DNA of 64,000 nt from Antitrichia curtipendula (taxonomy: Eukaryota; Streptophyta; Bryopsida; Hypnales; Leucodontaceae). A program made the position numbers and the translations under genes. The notes under the pieces are model-generated. The model worked only from the letters and a program-made list of their open reading frames with translations. It searched no databases and was not told the DNA's origin. The DNA lies in assembly GCA_951230915.1 (NCBI GenBank), contig OX579634.1:43599570-43663569 (forward strand), in the 5' to 3' direction. This document shows positions 32,171 to 44,306 of this stretch, one piece after another (position 1 is the stretch's first letter; each line of letters begins with the position of its first letter).

Positions 32171-35100
32171 GCAATAACAAGAAACAAGAGTTAAGATGCA
32201 ACAAAAAGAAATAAGAAGCAAGAATTGAAAAGTAACAAGAAGAAACAAAAAACAAGAACTAAGAAGAAGAAAGAGTTAAAATGTTAGAAAAAGAAAGAGT
32301 TTAGATGCAACAACAAGAAATAAGAAGCATGATTAGAACTAAGAAGCAACAAGAAAGAAAAGTTAAGATGCAACAAAAGACAACAACTAAGAAGCAAAAA
32401 ATAAGAAGCAATAATAAGTATAAACTAAGAAACAATAAAAGACAAGGAAGAAGGGCCCAAAGAAGTGGCGGCTAGGGTTTCAAAACCCTAAAAAAGTGGT
32501 GACTAGGTTTTTAAATCCCTCCAAAATAGGTGAGTAGGATTTCAAAATTTTAAACAATGGCTTGTCCAATTTTTTTTTGAATTGCTTATTTTTCTTGGAT
32601 TGCCCAAAACAAAAAAATGACACTACCATAGAAATATGATTGACAATATGACTTAGCGTTCCCCAAACATGTTTCCTACGTTCCCTATGAAGTACTTTGG
32701 TGTTTCTAATGGTCGTATAATGTATATTTGTAAAGTAGAAGGCCCAAAAATGACTGACAGTCATATTTTGCAGTCATATTTTTCCTCAAGGTGTTGGCCT
32801 TCAAGAATATGACTATAACTAGTCGTCAGTCATCCTCAGTCATATTTTTGCAGTCATAAAATACGCGTTTTCTTGTAGTGTCAAAAGTAAGTAATACCTT
32901 AGTTTCCGGATGATAAGGCTGTCGTAAAAGGTTTTGAGCTGCTTTGGCCTTAAGAACAGCAATTCTATCATAACGTCCCAAAGTCTTCAGATTTCTATGA
33001 CCTGTTATTTTTGCAATGACTTCAGGTGGTACTCTAGCAGCTAACATTCGGGTAATGGAAGTCACCCGTCCACTTTTGTTGGTAATATCTCCAATAATGC
33101 CACAGTTTTTTGCCATCATCTTCATCCAGCCACGAATTGTTCCAATCCCACAATTCACTTCTCCTTTGAACCAAACTGTAGATCGTGAATCATGAATAGG
33201 TGACAAAAAGAGATGGTTGTATTTAGACACTTTAGACATGTGTGACATCAAAGCCTTGTATGTTTTAAGCACATCCCCATCAAATGAAACAATAGGAGGC
33301 CTAAATTGTTCGTCTTGATATCGGTTATCAGGATTGACTTTGTAAGTCTTTGAAAGACGTTCATCATACCTAAATAGAAAAAATAAAATAACAAAATATT
33401 AGAATAATCATTAATATATAGAAAAAACTCATAGAAATGAAATTAAAAATTGAATAAAAAAATGTGAACGATAAATGAATGTACTACTGTACCTAAGGTA
33501 TTCACGTCCTTCTGGATCGAGCTCAATAGTAAAATCAGTGACCTCTAAAAGCCATAATTCATTGTTGCCTCTAATAAGGAATATCATAAAACAGTACAAT
33601 GCAAAACGCATTTGCAAACCCTTTGGTGTCAAAATAGAATGAGCAGAGTGGTCAAGCATCATTTGTTCCTGCTCCCAAGTAATGGCATCAACTTTGCGAC
33701 GTTTCTTGTTAGCACCAGCATTTCTTGAGTTTTCCATAGTGGTAACCAAGGATTTTTTTGCTTCCACAAAAAAGGGATGCTTCCTGATGTCAAAATTGAC
33801 CTCATGTAACCCAGTTCAACCAATTCGTTTTTTCTGCTCAGCTCTAATGATCCGTTGAAACGACATCAATATGTTCACTAGAGATTCTATAGGATATCGT
33901 TCTCCATCAGCCTTGAAGACCATAAGGAAAAAAACCTTAAGCATCTCTCCAAAAGTTCTTAAATCAATGAACTCAAGTTTTGGAACGGTTGGCAAACCCA
34001 TCAATGTCCGCCATGTATCGAATTTGCTTCGTGTCCAATTGTTGTTCTTTCGGCTTGCATCTGTGTCTTCATTAAGCTTCTTCCAATCTGCTTCACTAAT
34101 AACAGCAAATTCTTTGATATTTTGCCCTCCAGGTATAGTCATTGTAAATGCACGAGCCATCATAGAATCTGGTAATCGATGCACAGACTCATGTAAATCA
34201 AAAGCACCAGCAACAGTTGGATGGGTACTTGAGTCTCTAATAGTAGGATCAACAGACTGAATAGGAACCGGCACCAAACTTGCAATAGGAGGAGGAGCCG
34301 GCATTAAAGATAATTCCGCTCTCGAAACTACTAAGTTTGCTTCCACTACACATTCCGTATTAACTGCCACATCCGTTTCAATTGTAGCTCCGCATACTTT
34401 AGTAGTGATAGTTTCCGTGTTGTCAACAGCAACCCTAATAGCTCCTTGAGATCCAATAGTGTTATTGCAAATAACATTGCTATTTGGTACACCAACTTGA
34501 ACTGCTGCAATATCCTATGCTCCATGAGAATTGATGGCTATGCTTTTGCCAACAAAAAAAACTTTGGAAAACTTTGGAGCCACTTTAGAAGTATCTATCA
34601 AGATACAATCGTATGTTTGATTGGCAACAATGCGTTTAGAGGTGTAAGGACCTGTTCCGCTCTTCCTTCCAATAGGTGTTAAAAACATTGGACTGCCATC
34701 AGCCAAAAATTTTGTAGTTTTTTTCCACGTACTTATGCGGATATCAGCTGCAGTCAATACAATGAATTGCATCAATTAGTTACAATTATTCAATCTGCAA
34801 AACTATTAATTAATGAAATATTATATTTTTTTGTATAATATGTTTTTTATTGTCACAAAATGCATAGCATTGTAGATGTATTATTTTTTTAATTCTTAAA
34901 GGACATTAGGACATTGAGGTAGAAAAATGGCCGTTAGATGACTTGATTGTTCAGTGTAGAAATAAATAATGCACCTATTGGTCTATTGGTCTAATAATCC
35001 AAGCATTTTGGTGACTACCTTGGTCGTGGGGGGCTGCGTCCTTTAACAACTAAATTATGTCCAAATGTAATAAGAGAAATAAAAAATGCTTTAGAATTGC

Positions 35101-35354
35101 AAACTTAATTTAAAATAACATGAATTACCTTCAAAAGAATAGCGCTTCATACCTTGGGTTTGGCAACTTGCAGTCGCAACATCATCGCTAACAATATTTG
35201 GAATAGCCGTAGTAGACAATCCTCTATTAGAGGCATGTTCTTCACATCGCGGTGTACACAGAGTGTTATAATCCTCCTCTGCCTCGTTGGGATTAGCACA
35301 CTTTTTTTTGGATTGATTCGAAGTCTTCTTCCTACCTCGAAGCTTTGGTGCCAT

Positions 35355-36698
35355 TGGTGCTGTGAAGCTTCGGTGCCTGAACCATACATCAAAATAAACA
35401 TGGGAAGCTGGAACCTAGCAATTGTTAACAAAGAAAAATTTGGTAAGTCTTACAATGAAAACTTATAACCAAAGTGATGCAATTTAGGTGTGCTCATTTT
35501 CCCTTGCAGTCCATTTAAAGCATCAATATAATAACAAGATGATCGACAAATCATGATATAACTCAGACTTCTAAGTTACGTGAGCACATGGAAGGGATAG
35601 CAATTAACTGCAATTGCAAGGGGAAGACTAATCTCGTCTTCCAATAAATGCAAGGATCAGAAGCAAGCGTACCACAAGGTTTTCCTCCAAAATTTTGCTT
35701 CCGTTTGCAAAGCGTTTGTTCGCTAACGTCGAGTAGGAACAAGCATCGGCAATCCGGGATGGCAAAGTATTCAAAGAATGGATGCCAAAAGAAACAAGCC
35801 GAAACAAAACAGAAGCAAAACTTGATCGACAAGCACGGCAAAAAAGTTGAGCTGCGTCTCCTCCGGCATTGATCTTGTGTTATCCATTTGGTGCCATTGG
35901 TGGCATTGGTGCTCTGAAGCCTAAATCCTAAACTAAAACAAACCTAACGCACTTGCTACAAATATCACACTCGCTTCTATAAAACTGAAGCAGTTGCTTC
36001 CAAATAGGCTCAAAACACTGAAGCGCTTGATGAAATTAGATGTTCTTGCAATGAAAATGGAAGAATGCACAAAAAACAAAAGCCATTGCTAAGCAAGGAC
36101 TCAGTGCAAAGGACTCAGTATTGAAGCGAGTCGCTTCCAGTCTACAGTCCTAAATTTACACCAACACTAGGGCTTAAAGCTTTAAAGCTTTGTGTAGTTA
36201 AATGAGTCTGATTTTTGCAGGCTCATTTTGCAAGTATGAACTAACGTATGATCTGCAAGGAAGTAATGACCACTATTGAAGCGTCCCTATAGACAACGCA
36301 TAATCTAGAACACAAATGCCAGAAAAGAACAATCGCACCACAACTAGGTGAAACTAATCAAGGTTTAAGGCACGAATCCCAAAAATGTCAGAAACAACCA
36401 TAAAAAACAAGGTAATTATCTTCGTGAACATCTAAGCTCCGCAAAAACAAAACAAACAAGCTCTTCGAAAAGAAATACAAATCTTAAAAGAGTACTACAT
36501 GAGCGACAGCAAATATAACAAGATTGTGCACAATTGTGCAGACTCCAAAAATAAATGCAACAGGAAGCGTGAGCGAGAAAAGGAAAAGGAAAACAAGAAT
36601 GGCGGGGGAGCTAGGATTTAGCCACGTGTACTAGGTCGGTTTGAAACTTCCAGAAGGTCGAAAGTGGTAGGTCAATGGGAAATGTACGAAATGGGGAC
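35355..36698. other. Upstream flank of the tyrosine recombinase gene
   Basis: No protein family is recognised. Two short copies of 'ggtgccattggtg...gtgctgtgaagc' occur near 35350 and 35885, so part of the region is duplicated. It probably holds the leader and promoter of the minus-strand gene. Confidence 0.45.
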
Positions 36699-36726
36699 AT
36701 CTCGATTCTCCGCCCCGACGACTACG
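36699..36726 (-). repeat. Right inverted repeat of the tyrosine recombinase element
   Basis: The complement reads CGTAGTCGTCGGGGCGGAGA plus 8 bases and pairs with 28213-28240 (25 of 28). A hairpin begins four bases further right. Confidence 0.75.
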
Positions 36727-36730
36727 TCCC

Positions 36731-36825
36731 ATAACCTCTTGGACGCAGGTGGCTACCGGTGGATCACCGTCGCCGCTACCGTGGCTCGGTTATCCACCGG
36801 TAGCCACCTGCGTCGAAGAGGTTAT
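36731..36825. repeat. Near-perfect GC-rich hairpin, 34-bp arms
   Basis: Arm 36731-36764 pairs with 36792-36825 at 33 of 34 bases around a 27-base loop. It directly abuts the right inverted repeat of the tyrosine recombinase element. It may be a recombination site, a small foldback element or a structured end. No such hairpin is seen at the left end. Confidence 0.85.
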
Positions 36826-37455
36826 GTAACTCGTAAACAACCACCACCAAGATGGTGTGAAGTAAGTAAGGTCGGACCACCTATATCTAATCACTTCAGC
36901 TCTTGTGACACAGATGGTGAGCAATTGAATGCGATGGAGGTTTTTCCCGTGTAGGAAGATAGAAAATACTAAGATTGCGAAATTTTCAGAATTTTTTTTG
37001 CAAAACTGAAATTTCTGTGAATTTTGGGAGCCAAAAAGTGTTCCGAAGCAATTCCCAATCACTAGTCTTCCAATTCCAATCACTCAAGAACTAGCTTCCT
37101 ACTATCTATTTTCTTGTTATTTTTTGCATACTTTAGGACATGTGTCGTGATCTTACTAGTCTCAAAGTTAAAAAAGAGTAAAAAACACATTACAAGCCTT
37201 GATTGGAAATAGGGGCACTACCGGTTGGGAATTGGTCCCTGGTTGGAAATGGGTGGTCCAACTTTAGTTCTGAAATATGACTCACTGAATGCTGCAAAGC
37301 AAATCAGCTACTTAGTACTCACTGTTCATTTCGCAAGCACTCTTGTCCACAATAATATTCCAAAAAGTTTCAAAAAGCAATTTGAACTTAACAGCGTGCT
37401 AAGTACTGTGAAGTCCATCTGCACCATAAGCTCCATTAGCTAAAATTTGCGGCTT

Positions 37456-38697
37456 CTAGGCCTGTGTTGGGCTGTTCGGGTTGTTGCACAAAAACACCCG
37501 GCTGCGGATGATGCTCTTCCTCACACGAAACGTCGGCCTGATCATGAGCGATACCATTTGCGTCGGCATTCCATGGCCATCCTCGACATGGATCACCGAT
37601 TCGTGGAACTGCTTGTCATACGGTGTCCCCCTCGCCATCCTCAGAATGCTGGCTGGAGGGTCGAAGGAGAAGGCCAGCTCGTGAAGCAACCAAACCGCTC
37701 TTGCGACGTCCATGAATAGAGCAAATAACTCTTCGTCACCGAGGAACCGTCCATCCTCATTGCAGATGATACCGGATGGGATTAAAGCTTGGTTGATAAG
37801 ACAAGGGGGAAACAGGCTTTTATACTTCTGCGAACAAAATGCTTGAAAAAGAACCGAAGAGACCGCAATTTGCTTCTGCTGAAAGTGTTGAAAGCTTTCC
37901 AATGCGTGTTTCGTGGAGTCCAAGGGTGAGGTAAGTTGCCCTCCATCTGCGCCAAAGAAGACATGCTCGAAACCCTGGAACATTTGGTGACAAATCCAAT
38001 GAGACCAGACATACTTCACCTGGATTGCTCTTGAAAATTCCACAGGGTGTGCAGGGCTGATTAGGCGAACAAACTGCTCCAACTCTGGTGATTTGAGTGA
38101 GAGGGCATTCGTCACAGAGTTGTAGTGCAGAAACCTAGCTAGGGCAGCGGTTGCCTTGTCCAAAGCTTTGCAAGCACCCTCCAGCATGCCTGGATTCGCA
38201 TGGTCGTCAGGGTAAGATCCACTCGTCTGAGACTCTTGCGCAGCTTTCTGCTCAATGAGAGCGAGTTGCGCCTCCAGCTTCAGGCATTTGGTCTTCAACT
38301 GGCTTGCGTGTAACTTCGCAGTCTCCAAATCTTTGTCCTTCTTCTCAATGATCAAATTGAGCTGTTGCACCTTCTTATCACTTGCTGCTCGGATTTCTTC
38401 ATTGCTGCGACTGGCCCGATCCAGATCGTTCGTCAAATTCCGGATGTGATCGTCCTGAGCCTGTCGACTGCTCCTCAGCTCTTCGATTTGGTCCGTCTTC
38501 TCTTTCAATTCACTTTCTAGCTTCAACTCTGGTTTTTTTCTAAAAATATTAGTCAACTTTGAACAGAGCCAGGAGAAGATCAGCGAGATTCGACCTGGAG
38601 AAGGTGGTTCCTCAGGCACTTCCTGCGGTTGATAGGTGGTAAGGGAAACAGAAGATGTTCTCCTTGGACAGTTGCAAGCGTGTCTCAAGAGCTAGAC
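37456..38697 (-). CDS. GIL1/IRKI-family protein (3' exon; 5' exon not identified)
   Basis: About 410 residues are open to a stop at 37456. The N-terminal part has a hydrophobic stretch (LIFSWLCSKL) and a long coiled coil (ELKEKTDQIEELR to EAQLALIEQKAAQ). The C-terminal part matches the GIL1/IRKI family: ACKALDKATAALARFL, VKYVWSHWICHQMFQGFE, FMDVARAVWLLHELAFSFDP and MIRPTFRVRKSIIRSRVFLC. In Arabidopsis, GIL1 acts in light control of gravitropism and IRKI relatives interact with receptor kinases; function here is by family only. There is no ATG at the start of the open frame. A TAG that also serves as an acceptor (tctag) lies at 38698, so an upstream exon probably supplies the start. A broken relative lies at 21801-22175. 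Confidence 0.78.
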
Positions 38698-38971
38698 ACA
38701 ATCATCTCTTGCAGCTAGAACGGCTATTACATCCTACTTTACTCATGATAGAAGTATCATTCACAATTAGTTAGATTCATGTCTACATGGCAGGCATGCA
38801 TTAGGAGAATGAAACCGACATTAAATCAGTGTTAAAATCACTCCGTTTTCTACTCTCACTACCGCAAGCGTGCATACATACATTGATAGTTCTTCCTGCA
38901 GATGGATACTTTACTGAACTGAATCCAATCGTGGCATGAACAACATATTCACTTACTTGTCACAGTATTAT

Positions 38972-39196
38972 TCACAGGGAGTTCATATCGCGTTCCCGGT
39001 GTTAATTCCCGGTGAGTGTCAAAATTCCCACTGAACTTTAAAATTTGACACCTGTAAAAACTTTTCTATTTACAGGTATTTTGGACACATGTTGCAACTA
39101 CGCAAAAGTTTTTACAGGTGTCAAATTTTAAAGTTCAGTGGGAATTTTGACACTCACCGGGAATTAACACCGGGAACGCGATATGAACTCCCTGTG
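38972..39196. mobile_element. Foldback MITE, 225 bp with perfect 93-bp arms
   Basis: Starts CACAGGGAGTTCATATCGCG; the right arm is the exact complement over about 93 bases, leaving about 39 bases between. The 3-bp repeat ATT flanks it (38969-38971, 39197-39199). A CAC start with 3-bp duplication fits a CACTA-type MITE. Perfect arms suggest recent insertion. It lies just upstream of the GIL1/IRKI-type gene. Confidence 0.9.
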
Positions 39197-40915
39197 ATTA
39201 TAGCTAGCAGATCGCTTGATTAAAGCTAGCTACATGATCAAGAGCTGGACCTTAGAGAAGGGAAATCAACCTGTTGTCTCCGTGAGGCTATTTGTAGTGT
39301 GCACGAGGCAGGACGAATCACTCACCAAAATGCATGTGTAGTTATTCTCGCGTGGATGCTTAACGCTCCTGGCTGGATCGCCACAAGGGTCCGGCACCAC
39401 GCGGGGATGATTGTTTGCGTATCAGCGGTTCAGCATTTCTCCCCGCCATAATCCAGCCGATTGCGTGAGCTCGAGTGCAACAAATTCCCGATTCCCGTGC
39501 ACGATTCTTTGCCGATTACTTGTTCCACAAGAATGCAATGGCCAGGTCTCTGTTCAGTAATAAACTCCAACAAGAAGAGGATGAGTACAATCATACTTCT
39601 GCTACGGATCACGCAGCGAAAGCACGCAAACATACTAAGATGGAAAACCTCGAGGTTAGAATGACAAATCGTAGAGTGGCAATGGAGGACTAACGCACAT
39701 TCTATTTGACTGCCAGAAGCTCATCAGACTTGCGCAGTACCAAACCCACCTTCATAGAGAGTCGCTCGAATCTACGTCACTCAGCAGTGTACGTCCCTCT
39801 GCCATAGCCACCTCAACAGTAACTTCGAAATCTATGCCATTCTGCGTTAATCCTAACCACGTACGAAGGTGAGAAGGTCCCAAATGGCTGCCTCAGCTGT
39901 CCTTGTTGCAGACTACACGTAAGTCAAGGATTCGTGTTACTGTAGGGATGAGCGCAAGCAGCATGTAGAGTGCTGATTCGCAGTCTGACTCCCACTCTGT
40001 ACTCAAGAGGAGCCTGACAATAATGAATCCATACGAATACTTGACGCATGCATGCAACCGCCTGCTTGCAGTGGGCGGCGACAATTAGTTGTGTGCAAGC
40101 TTCGTTCATTCATCGACGTGTCCGTCTTCGTTCGAATCAACACTAACTACGTACGATGCGTTACCCTAGTTCCGTAGGTTGCATTTCATTTCCCCAAGGT
40201 AGTCCTAGCTCTTTCCCTGTAACGCTTGATGAGTTAATGGCTCCCAGTTGAGCCCGCCGTCAGTTCTCTCGAGACGTTGTAGCCTTGTAGCTTGCTCTGC
40301 ATGCATATGCGCCGCTCACTGGAGTAAATGGTACTTGCTTGAGTGGACGATTGCAATTAATTAATCGTCATTCCAAGGTTCCAACTAAACGGCGATTCAA
40401 TGCTTTGGCTAAGGTAACAGGTCCAGAAATCGCCCACCAGCCCCACCTAAGAGCTGAAACTGAATTTTGGGAAGGCGAAACTTCTTGATATATTTTTCAT
40501 TTAATTTTCGTTGGAAAGAGAAGTGGATTTGGCATCTAACCTAAGTCTTTTCATCTTTTTTGGAGCTTTTTTAAATTAGTTATGAAATTTTGAAGTTGAA
40601 CTGGCATAGGACTCCAAAATCATCCACCCCTGAAATGTACATCGTTTGTACATCAATGAAGGCTATGAAAAAATAGCATGTACAAATCATGTACATTTTA
40701 CAGGTGGGTGGTTCTTAATGCCTGAACTATTCTCGAGCCTTCTACCTTATAGGTTTATGCAACAACTCAATTTCAAATTGGCGGACATGTCAACATTCAC
40801 CCTTACAGCATCCTCACCGTGGCTCATTATACATGGCCGGGAGCCCAATCCCCCCAAACCATTGATCCCAATAGCAAGTTATGGATTTTAGTGCAATATG
40901 CTACCGTCAAGACCA
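39197..40915. other. Spacer, no gene recognised
   Basis: Composition is more balanced than in the surrounding AT-rich spacers. Short open frames at 39475-39693 (plus) and 39430-39633 (minus) overlap and show no family features. Upstream exon or promoter sequence of the GIL1/IRKI-type gene may lie in its left part. Confidence 0.4.
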
Positions 40916-43900
40916 GAGTTGCTATTGTGTGAACCTGCAAGCGAGAGCTTGTGAGCATGTAGATTTTAGAGTGAAGTCTAGTGTGGGACTTATGACCGTG
41001 GCCTTTGGAAGAATCTAGAAGTAGGTAGAAATATTCAAATAATATTTTCATTTTGTCAATCCAAATTGATTTTAACTCTTAAAAGAATGTGTACATTTCA
41101 GTCTCACTATTTTCATAATTACAAACGTTTATTTGAATTCATTATTATTATTATTTTTTAAACTTTCAATAAATCATAATAAGTACAAGAATGCGTAGAA
41201 TTGGAAGAAATGATAAAATAAATGGGAATAATAGTCACATAGATGGTGGTGGAATTGATATCTCATTGAGTTCAAACCATGAAAATTTCAATAGAAAGAG
41301 GTTAGAACTATTGTATTTTGTGGCTTAGAAATACTATCTTCAAAGTGTCAAAGAAATGACAATATATACCATTTGAAAAAAAATTCAAAAGGACGAAGAA
41401 GTAGTGTATTTGAGCTACATTTTTTGAGTGAAGATTAATAACATTTAAATAGAAGTACTATACGGGAATTCATAGTTTGGCTTTAAAAATGCCAAAGAGA
41501 CTTGCATTGTCCTTAGGTTTGTAACGATTACAAAATATGTCCTTTTCAATCAAGCTAAAAATCACAATGCAAGCATTGGATCCTCCTCTCGGCCGCGAGA
41601 GGTCTCACAATGCAAAAAAACAATGATCAATCCCAAGAAAATTCAATGTGACAAAGCTATTTCCATTTCAAACTATTCCTATGAACTAATTGTTATTTAT
41701 CTCCAAAAACACTAATGAATAGAGAGTGTACCATAGATATAACATTTCATATCATACCAAAAACATCACAAATGAAATTGAAATTTTAGACCAATGAAAT
41801 AGCGGTTATATTGCCTTCATTATAAAAATAAAAAACCAACATAATAGAAATTGGAAGTTTAAACAATGAAATAATGGCTACATTATCATAAATATATTGA
41901 TAAAAAAAACAAAGGTGTAGGGGATGAAAAAATTTGATGCTATGAGGATGACTTCACTCAAAATATAACCACATAGATGAAGAAGATATTCACTAAGAAT
42001 GGCCACTACTATCAGTGTACGATGACTCTTCATTGTCTTCTATAGCTGTCACATCTAGAAATTGCAACACCCTAGGATCTCAAGTGGTTGTTTCATCTCG
42101 TATAGGAATAAATCGTTGGGATGCATAATTAACAGCTAATGCCTCAACATACGGGGGTAGTATGTATGGTCCCTTTGGGCTCAAAAAAAATCCGGGCAAC
42201 AAACAGAACGTTTGATGTATAGCCTCAGTACCTATCGTGCTATACAAACAGAATGTAAAGTCATAAATGTTTAAACATAATTAAGATAATGCTTGTCATC
42301 TAAAAGAAAAACAAATTCGAGAAAGACTTATTGCATCAATTTTTTTTTGACAATGTGTGGAACGACAACATCTTCCGCATCTAGGTCATCTGATGGTAAT
42401 ATTACCAATGTAGAAATTACGGGAACAACCTCAACCACACAAATAAGAAGGGCAAGTAAGGCATCAAAGATGACCTTGTCTTCTTCTAGGGCAATGATGT
42501 GCTTGTCTAAAAGCCTACAAGCTTAGATGGCGACACTTGAAATATTTATATTAAATTGAAATTAACATACTAACAAAATGGGTAGAATAAATTAAAAAAT
42601 AAGTTGTATAATTTACTTGTTGAAGCTATACAATCTACAACCACATCATCCAGAAAAGACGATGCTTCAATGAACATCTATATAAACCAAGGGTCCTTCT
42701 CACGTGCCCCTCTCTAAAAAATATCCTTGTCCATGGCCGATGTCTCTACCTTTGTGTAATTTTGGAGAATGTCATCATGTGCAACATCTATTCCAAGTGC
42801 CTTCAGCTTTATGCATGGTTGAAATGTGAACTTTGAAGGTCCAAGGTTTGGAAAGTTTTGAAATCTCCTATAGTGAGATTCCAAAACGCAACGTCTACAA
42901 AACCAAGCATGTGAATGTTGATACAACTTTGTTGAAATTACAATAGAATTTCTACAAATCTCAAAAACTTATGATAAAAGTTAAATTTATTATAGAAGAA
43001 CAATCCAAAGGTGATGTCAAGTACAAGCGGTTCATCTCCCACTATTCTTTCCGTATTTTAAATGCATATGGATTTGCATAGCCAAGAATGTCAACTTTGG
43101 CCTAGGCTCCGTAAGGATGGATAATAATCAATGCCCCATCATTCTGTAAATGTCCATTGACAAATTCAAAAAGAGATTCAAGCCAAATATTAGGTCGTTG
43201 ATTCCACTTTAGAATGGTAGTAAGGGGATTGGATACATTAGGTATTGGTAGCCTTTCAGGCATGTTAGTGATGATAAGATTTACACGGGAATTGTCACTA
43301 AGAATTCCTTTGAAGAATCAATCTTTATCTACCGTGTGCTACAAGAAATTGGAATGTAGGAATTTACCAAAAAATAAATAAATATTTGAAAATAAAAGTA
43401 ATAAAAGAAGAAAAAGACCGCACCTTGTCTATGAATTTGATAATGTCATGATATAGCTAAGGTAAGGGACTTGCAAGGATAGTTGCCAGAGAAGAGTTAC
43501 AAATGAATTCATCAATGGAGATGTCACTATCATTGATTACATCAATGACAGTGAGATCATGCACTAAGTCATCCTTCGTTAGTGCTAAATACTTGGACTT
43601 GCACTTTGTGCCTCTAGAACTGGATGTTTGTAGTTGAGATCCCTGATCTATTGTAGATGACTCGGAAACTGGTTGCTTCAAAGTCGTTCTTGAACTTTTC
43701 TCTTTAGACAACACTTTCTTTTTTTCAACAGTTTTAGCAGTCTTCTTTGTGCCCCTCTCTAGCGCCTTATCCATGGCCTCTAAATTCCTAATGGCAATCT
43801 TCTTATCTTCCTCCTCTCTCTTCTTCACAACTTTTGTCCTACTGTCTTCATCCAATCTAGAAAACTCCTCATACTCATGAGCAATTTCCATGGAATCAAT

Positions 43901-44306
43901 GGAATGCTTCAAACGATCTTTAGGAACAAAGGTGAACTTTAAAAGGCAGTCAAGGTACCACGCTCCCGACTTCAAGTGTGTGGTGGTCCTCTACTTCAAT
44001 TGTGAAGATGAGAACATACAATGTTCAGTGGATACATCCAACCAAGTATTGAGAAAATGAGGAAGATCACGCTTTGCAAACGTTGCCTTTGGAAGTAACT
44101 CATACTTAAAGTACCTGCAAAATTGTATATGAGTCTTAAAGGTCTAGAAACATTTCAAAAAATAAAATTAAACAAATGAATTTTGACTTGACTTTCATGA
44201 CATCAAATACAATGCTATATGAATATGACTTGTTTAACCATAAGGTCTAAGCCATTGTGCTTCATAAGAGAATATGACTTCTTGAAGACATTGTGTCTCC
44301 TAAAGT

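Larger units (their letters stand above)
30753..32880. mobile_element. CACTA-type element, 2128 bp, non-autonomous
   Basis: Left end CACTACAACAAAATCAG, right end the complement of CACTACAAGAAAACGCG, with the 3-bp target duplication TCA on both sides (30750-30752 and 32881-32883). The ends share 'ttttatgactgcaaaatatgac'. Subterminal tandem repeats of 'tgtggcatatgactacggtcagtcatattttgg' lie at 31070-31400, and a 36-bp A-rich repeat at 31970-32170. No transposase was seen. The element sits in an intron of the tyrosine recombinase gene, leaving the exon borders at 32898 and 30733 intact. Confidence 0.92.
29696..35354 (-). pseudogene. Crypton-like tyrosine recombinase gene, multi-exon, two in-frame stops
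   Basis: Exons on the minus strand: 35354-35129, 34747-33493, 33369-32898, 30733-29696; all borders are GT/AG and the phases agree. The N-terminal region is basic and Ser-rich. A SAM-like DNA-binding helical block (NNWTRSKFDTW ... LRTFGEMLKVFFLMVFKADGERYPIESLVNIL) and a catalytic domain follow. Catalytic residues: Arg in LIRGNNELW, then NKSGR, TGHRN and the nucleophile Tyr in LGRYDR. The layout is that of the Crypton/DUF3504 group. The usual His before SGR/SLR is Lys. The last exon is a Pro/Ser/Asp-rich tail of about 345 residues without known domain. TAG at 34515-34517 and TGA at 33816-33818 break an otherwise open frame. A CACTA element fills the last intron. The gene lies between 28-bp inverted repeats. 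Confidence 0.82.

Noticed and set aside
32480..32764. 94-residue frame inside the CACTA element
   Set aside because: Low-complexity composition, no CACTA transposase or TNPA features, and located in a non-autonomous element.
39430..39693. Overlapping open frames on both strands upstream of the GIL1/IRKI-type gene
   Set aside because: Short, mutually overlapping and without family features.
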